64,000 nt of DNA, from NCBI RefSeq assembly GCF_022014495.1, contig NZ_JAKLSQ010000009.1, positions 143,476 to 207,475 of the forward strand, read 5' to 3'. The translations under genes and the position numbers were made by a program. Numbering within the stretch: position 1 is the first letter of the stretch; each line of letters begins with the position of its first letter. Below the pieces are notes generated by a model. That model saw nothing but the letters and a program-made list of their open reading frames with translations, was not told where the DNA came from and searched no databases. The DNA is from Sandaracinobacteroides sayramensis. Lineage in GTDB: Bacteria; Pseudomonadota; Alphaproteobacteria; Sphingomonadales; Sphingomonadaceae. Shown here piece by piece: positions 8,875 through 18,180 of the stretch.

Positions 8875-9729
8875 ATGGACCTGCAGAAAGTCGTCGAGCG
8901 TCGGTTCCAGGATACCGAACAGGCTTATTCCGCGCGCGACACCATATTGTATGCGCTGGGCGTGGGTTTCGGCACGCAGCCGATGGACAGGCAACATATC
9001 GATTATCTGTTCGAAGAGAGGCTGAAGGCCTCGCCCACCCTCGCCAATGTCCTGGGGCACCCCGGCATGTGGGCGCGCGATTCCGAATATGGCATCGACT
9101 GGAAAAGATTGCTGCACGCAGAGCAGCGTCTGGAAATGCACCATGGGCTGGCGCCCGAAGGCCGCATCGTCGGCAGGCATTTCATCATGGGCGTGCGCGA
9201 CATGGGCGAGCGCGGGGCGATGCTGCACCAGCGCAAGCATGTGCTGAATGCTGATAGTGGCGAGAAGATCGCCACCGTCACCAACACACTGATGCTGCGC
9301 AGCGACGGCGGCTGCGGCGACTGGGGCGATGTGCCGGAAGAACTGGCGAAGCTGCCAGAGAGAGCGCCCGACAGCGCGCTGGAAGTGGCTGTGCCGGAAA
9401 TCCAGCCGCTGATCTACCGGCTTTCCGGCGATCTGAACCCGCTGCACATCGATCCGGATGTGGCGAAGGTCGCCGGCTTCCCCCGGCCGATCCTGCATGG
9501 CCTTTCGACCAAGGGCATGGCGGGATATGCGCTGCTGCGGCAGTTTTGCGATTTCGATCCCGCGCGGCTGCGCTCGATGGCGTTGCGCTTCAGCCGGCCG
9601 GTGCTTCCGGGTGATCTTATCCGCTTCGAATTCTGGGGCAGCGGGCCGGGGCTGGTGCGGTTCCGCGCGCTGGTGCCCAACCGTGACGATCTCATGGTGC
9701 TGGATCGTGGCACCGCCATGATCGGCTGA
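8875..9729 (+). CDS. MaoC-family (hydratase 2) (R)-specific enoyl-CoA hydratase
   Basis: 284 residues, the length of a double-hot-dog hydratase 2 (peroxisomal MFE-2/2-enoyl-CoA hydratase 2 type). The hydratase motif SGDLNPLHIDPDVAKVAGF starts at residue 184 and contains the catalytic Asp186/His191 pair. The N-terminal half starts with YALGVGFG, typical of the substrate-binding hot dog. It would hydrate the enoyl-CoA made by the two upstream ACADs to the (3R)-hydroxyacyl-CoA. A possible next enzyme is the MFE-2-like SDR at 4216-5118 across the divergent promoter. Confidence 0.9.
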   Translation: MDLQKVVERRFQDTEQAYSARDTILYALGVGFGTQPMDRQHIDYLFEERLKASPTLANVLGHPGMWARDSEYGIDWKRLLHAEQRLEMHHGLAPEGRIVGRHFIMGVRDMGERGAMLHQRKHVLNADSGEKIATVTNTLMLRSDGGCGDWGDVPEELAKLPERAPDSALEVAVPEIQPLIYRLSGDLNPLHIDPDVAKVAGFPRPILHGLSTKGMAGYALLRQFCDFDPARLRSMALRFSRPVLPGDLIRFEFWGSGPGLVRFRALVPNRDDLMVLDRGTAMIG

Positions 9730-9733
9730 AGCG

Positions 9734-10459
9734 ATGCCGGTGATGGTGATAGGCGCTTCCGGCGAGGTGGGCGAAGGTGTCGTCGCCGCGTTGCTCACCG
9801 CCGGTCGCGAGGTGGTCGCCGCCGCCCGCGACAAGGCCGGGCTGGAGTCGCTGGCCGGCCGGCTGGGCCACCCTTCCCGCTTGCGCCTGCTTGCGGGATC
9901 GGTGGCCGACGATGGCGCGGCGCAGCGGCTGGCCGTGGAAGCCGGCGCGGTTTCGCATGTCGTCGTCGCGGTGAACGGGCAGCGAAAGCCGCTGCGGCTG
10001 AAGGCGCTGGACACGCCGGCAATGGCCGCGCTGCTCGCGGCAGATCTGCTCAGCCACCATGCCGCCGTCCGCTGCTTCCTGCCGCGCCTGCCGCGGCATG
10101 GCTGTCTGGTCGGCATCGGCGGCGGATCGGCGGATTTCATCCTCGATGGCGGCGTGCCGATGTCGATGGCGCAGGCCGCGCTCAGGCAGATGTATCGCGG
10201 CTTCGCGCACGAGCGCGAAGGGGATGTGCCGGCCCTTCGGGAACTGATCGTGGCATCGGTCGTCGCCGGGCGCCGCCATGGGGAAGACGCCGATCCTGAT
10301 TGGGTTACGGCAGGGGAGATCGGGGGGCTGGTTGCCGATATGCTGAAGGATCCCGCGAGATATCCCGGAACGATATGGCGCATCGCCCGCCGTGGCGCCG
10401 ATGGCCGCCCGGTCGTCGCGCCTGAGGCCGCCGCCGCGGCCCGGACGCTGCCGCTGTGA
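9734..10459 (+). CDS. SDR-like NAD(P)-binding protein lacking the catalytic Tyr-Lys pair
   Basis: 241 residues. The N-terminus has a Rossmann fingerprint (IGASGEVGEG, residues 6-15), followed by an AARDKAGLESL segment suggesting NADP use. Where an SDR needs Tyr-x3-Lys the chain reads VPMSMAQAALRQMYRG, with no YxxxK, and NNAG is absent (AVNGQRK instead). It may therefore be a binding or accessory protein, or an atypical reductase. It overlaps the following permease by four bases (GTGA), so they are translationally coupled. Confidence 0.75.
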   Translation: MPVMVIGASGEVGEGVVAALLTAGREVVAAARDKAGLESLAGRLGHPSRLRLLAGSVADDGAAQRLAVEAGAVSHVVVAVNGQRKPLRLKALDTPAMAALLAADLLSHHAAVRCFLPRLPRHGCLVGIGGGSADFILDGGVPMSMAQAALRQMYRGFAHEREGDVPALRELIVASVVAGRRHGEDADPDWVTAGEIGGLVADMLKDPARYPGTIWRIARRGADGRPVVAPEAAAAARTLPL

Positions 10460-11724
10460 CGCCGGAGCTCGCCCGGCGCGGGCCGTGGATCGCGCTGGCC
10501 CTGCTGGCCGCGATGAACCTGATGAACTATTATGACCGGCTGCTGGTGGTCGTGGTGTCGCAGCCGCTGCGCGAGGAGTTCAGCCTGTCGGACACGCAAT
10601 ATGCGCTGCTGACAGGCCCTGTCTTCGTGCTGGTCTATGCCATCGCCAGCATATTGTTCGGCCGGATGGCGGACAGCCATGCCCGCCGGCCGCTGATCGC
10701 CTTCGTCGTCGCCCTGTGGAGCCTGATGACCGCGCTATGCGGCTTCGCGAAGAGCTTTGCCCTGCTGGCCATCGCCCGCGCGGGCGTGGGCGTGGGCGAA
10801 GGCGGCGCCAACCCGGCGGGCATGTCGCTGCTGAGCGACCATTTCCCGCCGCAGCAGCGGTCGCTGGCGCTGGCGCTGTTCCAGGTGGGGGGCAATATCG
10901 GCCTTCTGGCCAGCTTCATGGTGGCAAGCTGGATCGCCGCCACCTACGGCTGGCGCGCCGCTTTCTGGATCGCTGCCATTCCGGGGCTGATCCTGGCCGT
11001 GCTGATCTATCTCTTCATGCCGGATGCCCCGCGCGGCCAATATGACGGAGAGCAGCCCGAAGCCGCGCCGTTTTCACGTACCATCGCGCAGTTGTGGGAA
11101 AACCGCGCCTATCGCTGGCTGTGCATCGCGGCCTCGTTCGGGGTGTTCAGCAGCCTGGGCATGCTGATCTGGCTGCCGCAATTCTTCATCCGCCTGCATG
11201 GCATGGGCCAGCGCGAGGTGGGCTTTCTGTTCGGCCCGGCCGCCAGTTTCGGGCTGATCGCGGGCATGCTGATCGGCGGCTGGCTGGGCAACCGGCTGGC
11301 TAAGCGGGGGCTTTCGGTTCCGGTGTGGATCTGCATCATCGCCAATCTGCTGCTGGTTCCGGTTCTGCTGCTGGTGCTGTGGAGCCCTTCCACCACCGTC
11401 GCGCTGGCCGCCTGTTTCGCCGCCATGGGGCTGGCCGTGGTCTATGCGCCGGCGTTTCAGGCCACGATGCAGAGCGTGTGTCTGCCGCGTCAGCGAGGAA
11501 TGGCGAGCGCCTTCTCCAACGTGCTGAATGCGCTGATCGGGCAGGGTTTGATTCCGCTGTTCGTCGGCATGCTCAGCGACCGGCTGACGCCGGCCCATGG
11601 GACGGAAAGCCTGCGGCTGGCGCTGACGGCCTCCGTGGGCTTCACCCTTCTGTCGGGCCTGCTGTTCCTGCTGGCGCTGGGCCACAGCCGCCGCCTGTTC
11701 GCATGGCGCGCGCAGGCGGCGTGA
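10456..11724 (+). CDS. MFS transporter, spinster-like
   Basis: 422 residues with 12 predicted hydrophobic segments. The start is GTG 10456 overlapping the previous stop. After TM1 comes NLMNYYDRLLVVVVSQPLREEF, the usual start of spinster-type/aromatic-acid MFS permeases. FGRMADSHARRPLI is the motif A loop between TM2 and TM3, and GVGEGGANPAGMSLLSDHFPPQQR lies before TM4-5. It is expected in the inner membrane and could import the carboxylate substrate. It ends the rightward operon and converges with the GST gene. Confidence 0.88.
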   Translation: MTPELARRGPWIALALLAAMNLMNYYDRLLVVVVSQPLREEFSLSDTQYALLTGPVFVLVYAIASILFGRMADSHARRPLIAFVVALWSLMTALCGFAKSFALLAIARAGVGVGEGGANPAGMSLLSDHFPPQQRSLALALFQVGGNIGLLASFMVASWIAATYGWRAAFWIAAIPGLILAVLIYLFMPDAPRGQYDGEQPEAAPFSRTIAQLWENRAYRWLCIAASFGVFSSLGMLIWLPQFFIRLHGMGQREVGFLFGPAASFGLIAGMLIGGWLGNRLAKRGLSVPVWICIIANLLLVPVLLLVLWSPSTTVALAACFAAMGLAVVYAPAFQATMQSVCLPRQRGMASAFSNVLNALIGQGLIPLFVGMLSDRLTPAHGTESLRLALTASVGFTLLSGLLFLLALGHSRRLFAWRAQAA

Positions 11725-11734
11725 AGCGCCGAAA

Positions 11735-12355
11735 TCAGGCCGCCAGCCGGCTTTCGTCGATCGCCAGCACCCGCTGCCAGGCGGGGCGCGCGGTGCAACG
11801 TGCCAGCCAGCCGGCGATCGCCGGGAAGGCCTTCATGTCGATGCGCGGCGCAATGCCGGCGATGGGGAAAGCCGCGTTGATGTCGCCTATGGTGAAATCC
11901 TCTCCGGCGACATAAGCGTTACCGGCCGCCAGATGCGTTTCCAGCGCACCCAGCGTTTCCTGCACACCCTGCAGGCAGGTGGCCACCAGCGTGGCATCGG
12001 GTGCCCCACCTGCTTCCCCGGCCCTGCGGATTTCGCGCACCATGACGGTGAAATGAAATTCCACCTCTGTGATCGCCCAACTCGTCCACTGGTCGATCCG
12101 GGCGCGCAGACGGGGGGCCTCCGGCAACAGCGGACCGGGCTTCAGAGCCGCCAGATAGGCATTGATCGCCACCGATTCGGTCAGCACGAAATCGCCATCC
12201 ACCAGCACCGGCACCTTGCCCATCGGGTTCAGCGCCAGAAAGGCCGGCGCGCGCTTGTCGGGCACGGCGAGCTGACGATAGGGCAGCCGAAGTTCCTCCA
12301 GTGTCCAAAGGCACCGCGCGACCCGCGAGGGCCTGGTTCCGTATATCGTCAGCAT
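11735..12355 (-). CDS. Glutathione S-transferase family protein
   Basis: 206 residues. The N-terminal thioredoxin-fold domain has NPMGKVPVL and the glutathione-binding LTESVAINAYLA (about residues 59-70). The C-terminal helical domain has GEDFTIGDINAAFPI. A serine-type active residue near SRVARC is plausible. Catabolic-island GSTs remove reactive epoxides, halides or maleyl-type intermediates; the exact role is not visible. It diverges from an ACAD gene across a 79-bp gap containing an inverted repeat. Confidence 0.88.
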   Translation of the reverse strand: MLTIYGTRPSRVARCLWTLEELRLPYRQLAVPDKRAPAFLALNPMGKVPVLVDGDFVLTESVAINAYLAALKPGPLLPEAPRLRARIDQWTSWAITEVEFHFTVMVREIRRAGEAGGAPDATLVATCLQGVQETLGALETHLAAGNAYVAGEDFTIGDINAAFPIAGIAPRIDMKAFPAIAGWLARCTARPAWQRVLAIDESRLAA

Positions 12356-12386
12356 TCTCTTCTCCCTGCTTGACGGCTACTTAACA

Positions 12387-12409
12387 CGCTGGTTTAATAT
12401 ACGCCAGCG
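12387..12409. promoter_or_regulatory. Inverted repeat in GST/ACAD divergent promoter
   Basis: CGCTGG and CCAGCG form perfect 6-bp arms around an AT-rich 11-bp spacer, TTTAATATACG. The site lies between the GST start at 12355 and the ACAD start at 12435, where an operator for both promoters is expected. It differs from the GTTYGCA sites, so a second regulator may act here. Confidence 0.4.
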
Positions 12410-12434
12410 CATAAACTTGGGCGAAGGGGAAGCC

Positions 12435-13613
12435 GTGCGCGGCAACATATTCGATAGCTGGCGCGGGCGCTCGCCCTATTATGGTGAAACACATGAGGCA
12501 CTGGCTGCCAGCGTGCGCACCTTCATCGCGCGCGAAGCGCTGCCCTTCGTCGACCGGTGGGAAGATGATGGCGTCGTGCCGCGCGAATTCCACCGCAAGG
12601 CTGGCGAGGCCGGTCTTCTGGGCCTCGGCTTCCCGGAGGAATTTGGCGGCACGTCCATTGGCATAGACAGTTTCCACAAGCTGGTTCTCGTGGATGAAAC
12701 GGCGCGCAGCGGCTCGGGCGGCGTGCAATCCGGCCTGTTCACCCATGCCGTCAGCATGCCGCTGCTGATCGAGCATGGCGATCCCGCACTCGCGCGCGAA
12801 GTCGCGCCGCGGATTCTTTCCGGCGACAGGATCCTGGCGATCGCCGTGACCGAGCCTTCGGGCGGTTCGGATGTGGCGGCCCTGAAGACGCGGGCACGCC
12901 GGGAGGGCGACGACTTCATCGTCGACGGCTCCAAGACCTTCATCAGCAATGGCATGCGCGCCGATTACTTCGTCACCGCCGTCCGCACCGGTGGGGACGG
13001 CATGGGCGGGATATCGATGCTGCTGATCCCGGCGGAAAGCAGCGGCCTCACGCGCACGCCGTTGCGCAAGATGGGCTGGCATTCCGGCGATACCGCAACG
13101 CTGCATTTCGATGGCGTGCGCGTACCGGCCCGGCATCTGCTGGGAGAGGAGAACAAAGGTTTCCGGCCGATCCTGCGGAACTTCAACTGGGAGCGGCTAC
13201 AGGCCGCGCAGCAATGCGCATCCTTCGCCCGCATCGCCCATGAGGAGGCGATCGAATGGGCGGGCCAGCGCATCACCTTCGGGCAGAAGCTGGGCTCTCA
13301 CCCCGTCATCCGTTCGAAGCTCGCGGATATGCAGCGGCAGATCGATGCGACGCAGGCGTGGATCGACCTCTGCGCCTGGCAATATGACCATACGCTCGAA
13401 ACGGCGGCGGATCTGGCGCTGCTGAAGGTGCAGGCGACCCGCATGTTCGAACAGGTGCTGCGGGAAGCGGCGCAGGTCCTGGGCGGCGCCAGCTTCGTGC
13501 GGGGTACACTTACCGAGCGCATCTATCGCGAAGTCCGCGTCGTCGCCATCGGCGGCGGATCGGAAGAGATACTGCTCGATCTGGCGGGCCGGCAGCTCGG
13601 CTTCGGCACTTGA
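12435..13613 (+). CDS. Acyl-CoA dehydrogenase
   Basis: 392 residues from GTG 12435, which has GAAGGGGAAG before it; a TTG at 12417 would lengthen it. It carries VTEPSGGSDVAALK, DGSKTFISNGMRAD and WHSGDTATLHFDGVRVP. The likely base is the Glu in NWERLQ (IVD-type position), because the C-terminal loop is AIGGGSEE. Together with the next gene (15 bp gap) it forms the second tandem ACAD pair of the island. Electrons would go to the nearby ETF. Confidence 0.92.
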   Translation: MRGNIFDSWRGRSPYYGETHEALAASVRTFIAREALPFVDRWEDDGVVPREFHRKAGEAGLLGLGFPEEFGGTSIGIDSFHKLVLVDETARSGSGGVQSGLFTHAVSMPLLIEHGDPALAREVAPRILSGDRILAIAVTEPSGGSDVAALKTRARREGDDFIVDGSKTFISNGMRADYFVTAVRTGGDGMGGISMLLIPAESSGLTRTPLRKMGWHSGDTATLHFDGVRVPARHLLGEENKGFRPILRNFNWERLQAAQQCASFARIAHEEAIEWAGQRITFGQKLGSHPVIRSKLADMQRQIDATQAWIDLCAWQYDHTLETAADLALLKVQATRMFEQVLREAAQVLGGASFVRGTLTERIYREVRVVAIGGGSEEILLDLAGRQLGFGT

Positions 13614-13628
13614 AAAAAGGGAGGAACC

Positions 13629-14777
13629 ATGTACCAGACGAACGAATCGCTATGGACGGACGAGCATCGCATCTTCCGCCAGACCGTGCGCAGCTTCCTG
13701 GCGGCGGAGGTCGAGCCGCATATCGACGAGTGGGCCGAGCAGCACGCCGTCCCCCGCGGCTTCTGGCGCAAGGCGGCAGAGGCGGGTCTGCTGGGGGTCG
13801 ATGTTCCGGAGGAATATGGCGGCCCCGGCGGCGATTTCCTGCACCGCCTGGTGATCGCCGAAGAGATTGGATACAGTCCGGCCGGCGCGGTGATGGCGCC
13901 ATCGCTGATCGCCGATGGCACCTGCGAGATCCTCTATCGTTCCGCCAATGAGGAACAGCGACGGAAATATCTGCCGGCGATGGTGCGTGGAGAGCTGCTG
14001 TTCGGCCTCGCCATCACCGAGCCCGACAGCGGCAGCGATGTTTCCGCCACGCGCACCGTCGCGCAGCGCGAGGGCGACGAATATGTGATCACCGGCGCCA
14101 AGACCTATATCTCGCAGGCGTCGGTCGCCGATGCGTTCATGGTGGTGGCGCGAACCGGCGAGGCGCCCGGCGCCAAGGGGCTTTCGATGATCGTGGTGGA
14201 GGCCGACCGCCCCGGCTTCCGGCGCGGCCGCGCGCTGAAGAAGATGGGTGTCGTCGCCTCCAACACCGGGGAAATCGCCTTCGACGAGGTGCGCGTGCCC
14301 GTTTCGAACCTGCTGGGTGAGGAGGGGCGCGGCATGGCGCTGTGCCTGGGCGGGGTGAATATGGATCGCATCACCTGGCCGCTGATCGCCCACGCCGCCT
14401 CGACGCGGGCGCTGGAGGAGACGATCGCCTTCGTGAAGAATCGCAAGGCGTTCGGCCAGACCATCTTCGATTTCCAGAATACCCAGTTCAGGCTGGCCGA
14501 GATGAAGACCGAGCTTGCCGTGGGCCGCGCCTTCCTCGACGATGTGATCCGCGATTATCAGGCGAACGGCCAGCTCGACACGCTGAAATGCGCGATGGCC
14601 AAGATGTGGCTGCCGGAAATGGAAGCGCGGATCATGGATATGTGCGTGCAGTTGCATGGGGGCGCCGGCTATATGGAAGAGTATCCGATCTCGCGCTTCT
14701 ACACCGCTGCGCGGCTGCATCGTATCTTCGCCGGCACGGCGGAGATCATGCGCCTGATCGTTTCGCGTTCGCTGTGA
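13629..14777 (+). CDS. Acyl-CoA dehydrogenase
   Basis: 382 residues from ATG 13629 after GGGAGGAACC. Motifs: ITEPDSGSD (129-137), GAKTYISQASVAD, FGQTIFDFQNTQFRLAEM and LHGGAGYMEEYPISRFY, then IFAGTAEIM. At the IVD-type catalytic position it has Asp246 (NMDRI), not Glu. It closely resembles the ACADs at 18181 and 23689 in its C-terminal third. Forming a mixed enzyme with the Glu-bearing upstream ACAD is a testable idea. Confidence 0.92.
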   Translation: MYQTNESLWTDEHRIFRQTVRSFLAAEVEPHIDEWAEQHAVPRGFWRKAAEAGLLGVDVPEEYGGPGGDFLHRLVIAEEIGYSPAGAVMAPSLIADGTCEILYRSANEEQRRKYLPAMVRGELLFGLAITEPDSGSDVSATRTVAQREGDEYVITGAKTYISQASVADAFMVVARTGEAPGAKGLSMIVVEADRPGFRRGRALKKMGVVASNTGEIAFDEVRVPVSNLLGEEGRGMALCLGGVNMDRITWPLIAHAASTRALEETIAFVKNRKAFGQTIFDFQNTQFRLAEMKTELAVGRAFLDDVIRDYQANGQLDTLKCAMAKMWLPEMEARIMDMCVQLHGGAGYMEEYPISRFYTAARLHRIFAGTAEIMRLIVSRSL

Positions 14778-14793
14778 TGACGGGGATGAGCGG

Positions 14794-15465
14794 ATGAACG
14801 TCTCCGAAGCGGTCGCCTCCCGCCGGTCGATACGGCGGTTCCTGCCGCGCCCCGTGGATCGCTGCATCATCGAGCGCGTGCTGGAAAAGGCCCGCTACGC
14901 GCCGTCGGGCGGCAATCTGCAACCGTGGAATGCCCATGTCGTGGGCGACGACGCTCTCGCCCGCCTGTGCGATGCTGTCGCCAGGATGATACCGCAGGGG
15001 CGCTCGGGTCACAGCCCGGAATATGCCATCTATCCGCCCGAACTGGAGGGTCGCTACGCCGAGAGCCGCCAGCAGGTGGGCGAAGCCATGTACAACGCCC
15101 TTGGCGTGCCGCGCGAGGACAAGGCCGGGCGACTGGCGCAGTTCGCGCATAATTACCACGCCTTTGGCGCCCCGCTGCTGATGCTGGTGCACACGCCCCG
15201 CTATATGGGGCCGCCACAATGGGCCGACATGGGCATGTGGCTGCAGACGGTGATGCTTCTGCTGCGCGAGGAAGGACTGGACAGTTGCGCGCAGGAGGCA
15301 TGGGCCGTCTATCAGCAGCAGATTCGCGACCATGTCGCCATTCCCGCCGATCATATCCTCTTTTGCGGCATGTCGATCGGCTATCGCGACGCCGCCGCGC
15401 CGGTAAACGGCTTCGAGGGAATGCGCGTCCCGCTCGCGGCCTGCATCACCTTCGCCGGGCTTTAG
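14794..15465 (+). CDS. Nitroreductase-family FMN oxidoreductase
   Basis: 223 residues. The N-terminus SVSRRS-like segment is VASRRSIRRFLPRPV, and ARYAPSGGNLQPWNAHVV contains the FMN-phosphate-binding SGGNLQPW (about residues 34-41). The C-terminal FCGMSIGYRD is also typical. Family members reduce nitro groups, quinones or enones with NAD(P)H; in catabolic clusters some act on C=C bonds. It follows the ACAD pair on the same strand, 16 bp after it, and ends at a hairpin. Confidence 0.88.
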   Translation: MNVSEAVASRRSIRRFLPRPVDRCIIERVLEKARYAPSGGNLQPWNAHVVGDDALARLCDAVARMIPQGRSGHSPEYAIYPPELEGRYAESRQQVGEAMYNALGVPREDKAGRLAQFAHNYHAFGAPLLMLVHTPRYMGPPQWADMGMWLQTVMLLLREEGLDSCAQEAWAVYQQQIRDHVAIPADHILFCGMSIGYRDAAAPVNGFEGMRVPLAACITFAGL

Positions 15466-15468
15466 CGC

Positions 15469-15505
15469 GGTTTCAGCCCCTGCCGCACCGGCCAGGGCTG
15501 AAACC
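15469..15505. terminator. Bidirectional hairpin between convergent genes
   Basis: GGTTTCAGCCC and GGGCTGAAACC are perfect 11-bp complementary arms (15469-15479 and 15495-15505) around a 15-nt loop. The structure fills the 42-bp gap between the nitroreductase and etfA stops, as expected for a shared terminator. There is no long T-run. Confidence 0.65.
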
Positions 15506-15507
15506 TG

Positions 15508-16437
15508 CTAAAGTTTGGCGGTCAGTTCCGGCACGACCTGAAACAGATCGCCGACAAGCCCGATATCCGCGACCTGAAAGATCGGCGCATCGGCATCCTT
15601 GTTGATGGCGATGATGGTCTTGCTGTCCTTCATGCCGGCGAGATGCTGTATGGCGCCCGAAATGCCCACCGCCAGATAGATTTCGGGCGCGACGATCTTG
15701 CCCGTCTGCCCGACCTGATAGTCGTTCGGCACATAGCCGGCATCCACAGCCGCCCGGCTGGCGCCCACGGCAGCGCCCAGCTTGTCGGCGAGCGGGAAGA
15801 GATGTTGCGCGAAGGTCTCGCTGTCTTTCAACGCGCGCCCGCCGGCAACGATCATCTTCGCCGATGTCAATTCAGGCCGCTCCTGCCGCACGATAACGGC
15901 GGATACGAAGGCCGAAACCCCGCGGTCGCCGGTGGACGCAACAGTCTCGATTGCGGCAGAGCCGCCTTCGCGCGCCGCCTTGTCGAAAGCGGTGCCGCGC
16001 ACGGTAACGACCTTTTTCGCATCCCTGGAACGCACGGTGGCGACGGCGTTTCCAGCATAGATGGGGCGGGTGAAGCTGCCATCCTCCTCCACCGAAAGAA
16101 TATCGCTGATCTGCATCACATCCAGCAAGGCCGCGACACGCGGGGCGATGTTCTTGCCATTGCTGGTGGCCGGCGCCACGAAAACATCATGGCCAGCCAT
16201 CAACTGCACGATCAGCGGTGCTACATTCTCCGCCAGCGCATGTGCATAGGCGACATCATCGGCGACATGCACCTTTTGCACGCCCGCGATCGCGGCGGCC
16301 TGCGTAGCGACAGCGCCGACATCATAGCCGACGACCAGCAAATGCACCTCCCCGATCCGGGCCGCAGCCGTCACGGACGAAAGCGTGGCGTCCTTGATGC
16401 CGCCATCCTCATGCTCAACCCACAGCAGCGTCTTCAT
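15508..16437 (-). CDS. etfA: Electron transfer flavoprotein, alpha subunit
   Basis: 309 residues, full length. The C-terminal FAD domain is highly recognisable: [20 protein letters not shown], then [17 protein letters not shown] and [20 protein letters not shown]. With EtfB it takes electrons from acyl-CoA dehydrogenases and passes them to ETF-quinone oxidoreductase. Its ATG overlaps the etfB stop by four bases (ATGA). Having a dedicated ETF within the island fits the eight ACAD genes around it; a housekeeping copy may exist elsewhere. Confidence 0.97.
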   Translation of the reverse strand: MKTLLWVEHEDGGIKDATLSSVTAAARIGEVHLLVVGYDVGAVATQAAAIAGVQKVHVADDVAYAHALAENVAPLIVQLMAGHDVFVAPATSNGKNIAPRVAALLDVMQISDILSVEEDGSFTRPIYAGNAVATVRSRDAKKVVTVRGTAFDKAAREGGSAAIETVASTGDRGVSAFVSAVIVRQERPELTSAKMIVAGGRALKDSETFAQHLFPLADKLGAAVGASRAAVDAGYVPNDYQVGQTGKIVAPEIYLAVGISGAIQHLAGMKDSKTIIAINKDADAPIFQVADIGLVGDLFQVVPELTAKL

Positions 16438-17183
16438 GCGGCTACTCCCAGCGATTTCAGTTTTGCGACTAGCTCATCGACGTCGGCAACCTTCACGCCG
16501 GCAACCCGCTTCGCCGGTTCCGTCACCTTCAGCGTTTCCAGCCGGGGCGTCACATCCACCCCGAAATCGGCGACGGCGCGCGTCGCCAGCGGCTTGGACT
16601 TCGCCTTCATGATGTTGGGGAGGCTCGCATAACGCGGCTCGTTCAGGCGAAGGTCTGTGGTGACGATGGCCGGCAGGTCCAGCTTCAGCGTTTCCAGCCC
16701 GCCATCCACTTCCCTTGTCACGGTCACGCTATCGGCCGCCACCTCCAGCTTCGACGCGAAGGTCGCTTGCGGCAGGTCCAGCAACGCCGCCAGCATCTGG
16801 CCGGTCTGGTTGCTGTCGTCGTCGATCGCCTGCTTGCCCAGGATCATCAACCCGGCCTGTTCCTCGGCCTGCACGGCCGCAAGCAGCTTGGCAACCGCCA
16901 GCGGCTCCACCTCGGCATCGCTTTCGATCAGTATCGCCCGGTCTGCCCCCATCGCGAGCGCCGTGCGCAAAACCTCCTGCGCCTTCGCGGAACCGATGGA
17001 GACCGCGACCACTTCGGTCGCCACGCCCTTTTCCTTCAGCCGCACCGCCTCCTCGACGGCGATCTCATCGAAGGGGTTCATGCTCATTTTCACATTGGCG
17101 AGATCCACGCCGGAACCGTCCGCGCGCACGCGCGGCTTCACATTATAGTCGATCACCCGCTTCACGGGCACAAGGATCTTCAT
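16434..17183 (-). CDS. etfB: Electron transfer flavoprotein, beta subunit
   Basis: 249 residues beginning [19 protein letters not shown], with [16 protein letters not shown] (about 37-52) and the ETF-beta signature [18 protein letters not shown]. It is the AMP-binding subunit that docks on the dehydrogenases. Gene order etfB-etfA with a four-base overlap is the standard bacterial arrangement. A 181-bp gap separates it from the divergent phosphatase gene. Confidence 0.97.
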   Translation of the reverse strand: MKILVPVKRVIDYNVKPRVRADGSGVDLANVKMSMNPFDEIAVEEAVRLKEKGVATEVVAVSIGSAKAQEVLRTALAMGADRAILIESDAEVEPLAVAKLLAAVQAEEQAGLMILGKQAIDDDSNQTGQMLAALLDLPQATFASKLEVAADSVTVTREVDGGLETLKLDLPAIVTTDLRLNEPRYASLPNIMKAKSKPLATRAVADFGVDVTPRLETLKVTEPAKRVAGVKVADVDELVAKLKSLGVAA

Positions 17184-17364
17184 ATGCTTGTCCTTCGTTC
17201 CTGTACGGGCACCGTTGCGCTTGCCAGCGAAGAACCGCAGGCCGGCGTTGCAAAGACATAGCCCAATTGAAATCGGAGGTTTCCCTTGCCCCGCTTTTTG
17301 ATTTGCTAGATTATGATATGCTTACGATCAATAGGAATTTTACGCAAGGCGAAGTGATATCGAT

Positions 17365-18150
17365 ATGGAAGATCGAGTGGGCGACAACCGAGAAGTCGCT
17401 GTCATAAGCCAAAGGCACAATCTGCGGGACTATGGCGGCCTGTCCACATCGACGGGCGCGCGCCTCGTATCCGGGCGGCTGTTCCGGTCCGGCGAACTGG
17501 ATCATTGCCTGCCGGCAGACGAAGACATGTTGCAGCGGCTGCATGTCGGCACGGTGATCGACCTCCGCAGCCCGGTGGAATTTCCCCCATCTCCTCCGCC
17601 CTTCCTTTCCGGCTTCAGTGGCAGATTGTTGCGGACGGAGGCGGCGCAAGGCGCCATTCCGCACCTGATGGGGCGGTATGCCGGCCTGGCCAATGCACAG
17701 GAAATGGCGGCGGGGATGGCGGATACCTATCGCACCCTGCCCTTCCTTCCCCGTTTCCGCGATGCGCTCCGTCTCTATTTCGAGGGGCTGGCGCAGGAAC
17801 ATGCCGGCTCTCTCGTCCATTGCTTCGCGGGCAAGGATCGCACCGGGCTTTGCGTCGCCCTTTTCCATCGCGCGATGGGCGTGCACGAGGACGACATGAT
17901 GGCGGACTATCTGCTGACCAACGAGATGGGAGAGGCACGGATGCAATTATGCATCGACGGCATGCTGCCCCGACTGGCATTCGACATTCCGCTGGACCAT
18001 CTGCGCGTGCTGTTTTCGGTGCAGCCGGCTTATCTTCATGCTGCGCTGGAACAGATAGTGGAACGCCATGGCGACGTTCCCGCCTATCTCCGAGACGTTG
18101 GAATCGGCTCCGATACGATCAAGGCCATATCCTTGAACTATCTCCGCTAG
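17365..18150 (+). CDS. Tyrosine-protein phosphatase (Y_phosphatase3 type)
   Basis: 261 residues. It carries NLRDYGG (19-25), LFRSGEL (39-45) and VIDLRSPVE (64-72), with the P-loop HCFAGKDRTG at 152-161 containing nucleophile Cys153 and Arg159. This is the bacterial protein-tyrosine/lipid phosphatase family, not a catabolic enzyme by known function. It is alone between divergent etfB and a convergent ACAD gene, 30 bp from the latter. Given three kinase-fold proteins in the island, a role in dephosphorylating a metabolite is conceivable but has no direct support. Confidence 0.9.
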   Translation: MEDRVGDNREVAVISQRHNLRDYGGLSTSTGARLVSGRLFRSGELDHCLPADEDMLQRLHVGTVIDLRSPVEFPPSPPPFLSGFSGRLLRTEAAQGAIPHLMGRYAGLANAQEMAAGMADTYRTLPFLPRFRDALRLYFEGLAQEHAGSLVHCFAGKDRTGLCVALFHRAMGVHEDDMMADYLLTNEMGEARMQLCIDGMLPRLAFDIPLDHLRVLFSVQPAYLHAALEQIVERHGDVPAYLRDVGIGSDTIKAISLNYLR

Positions 18151-18180
18151 GATGAACCTCGGTGGGCGTCCGCTGCCCGT

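Noticed and set aside
8173..10680. Very long minus-strand reading frame (835 codons) opposite the ACAD, MaoC and SDR genes
   Set aside because: Antisense of well-identified plus-strand genes in GC-rich DNA; low-complexity His/Arg/Ala-rich translation with no family match.
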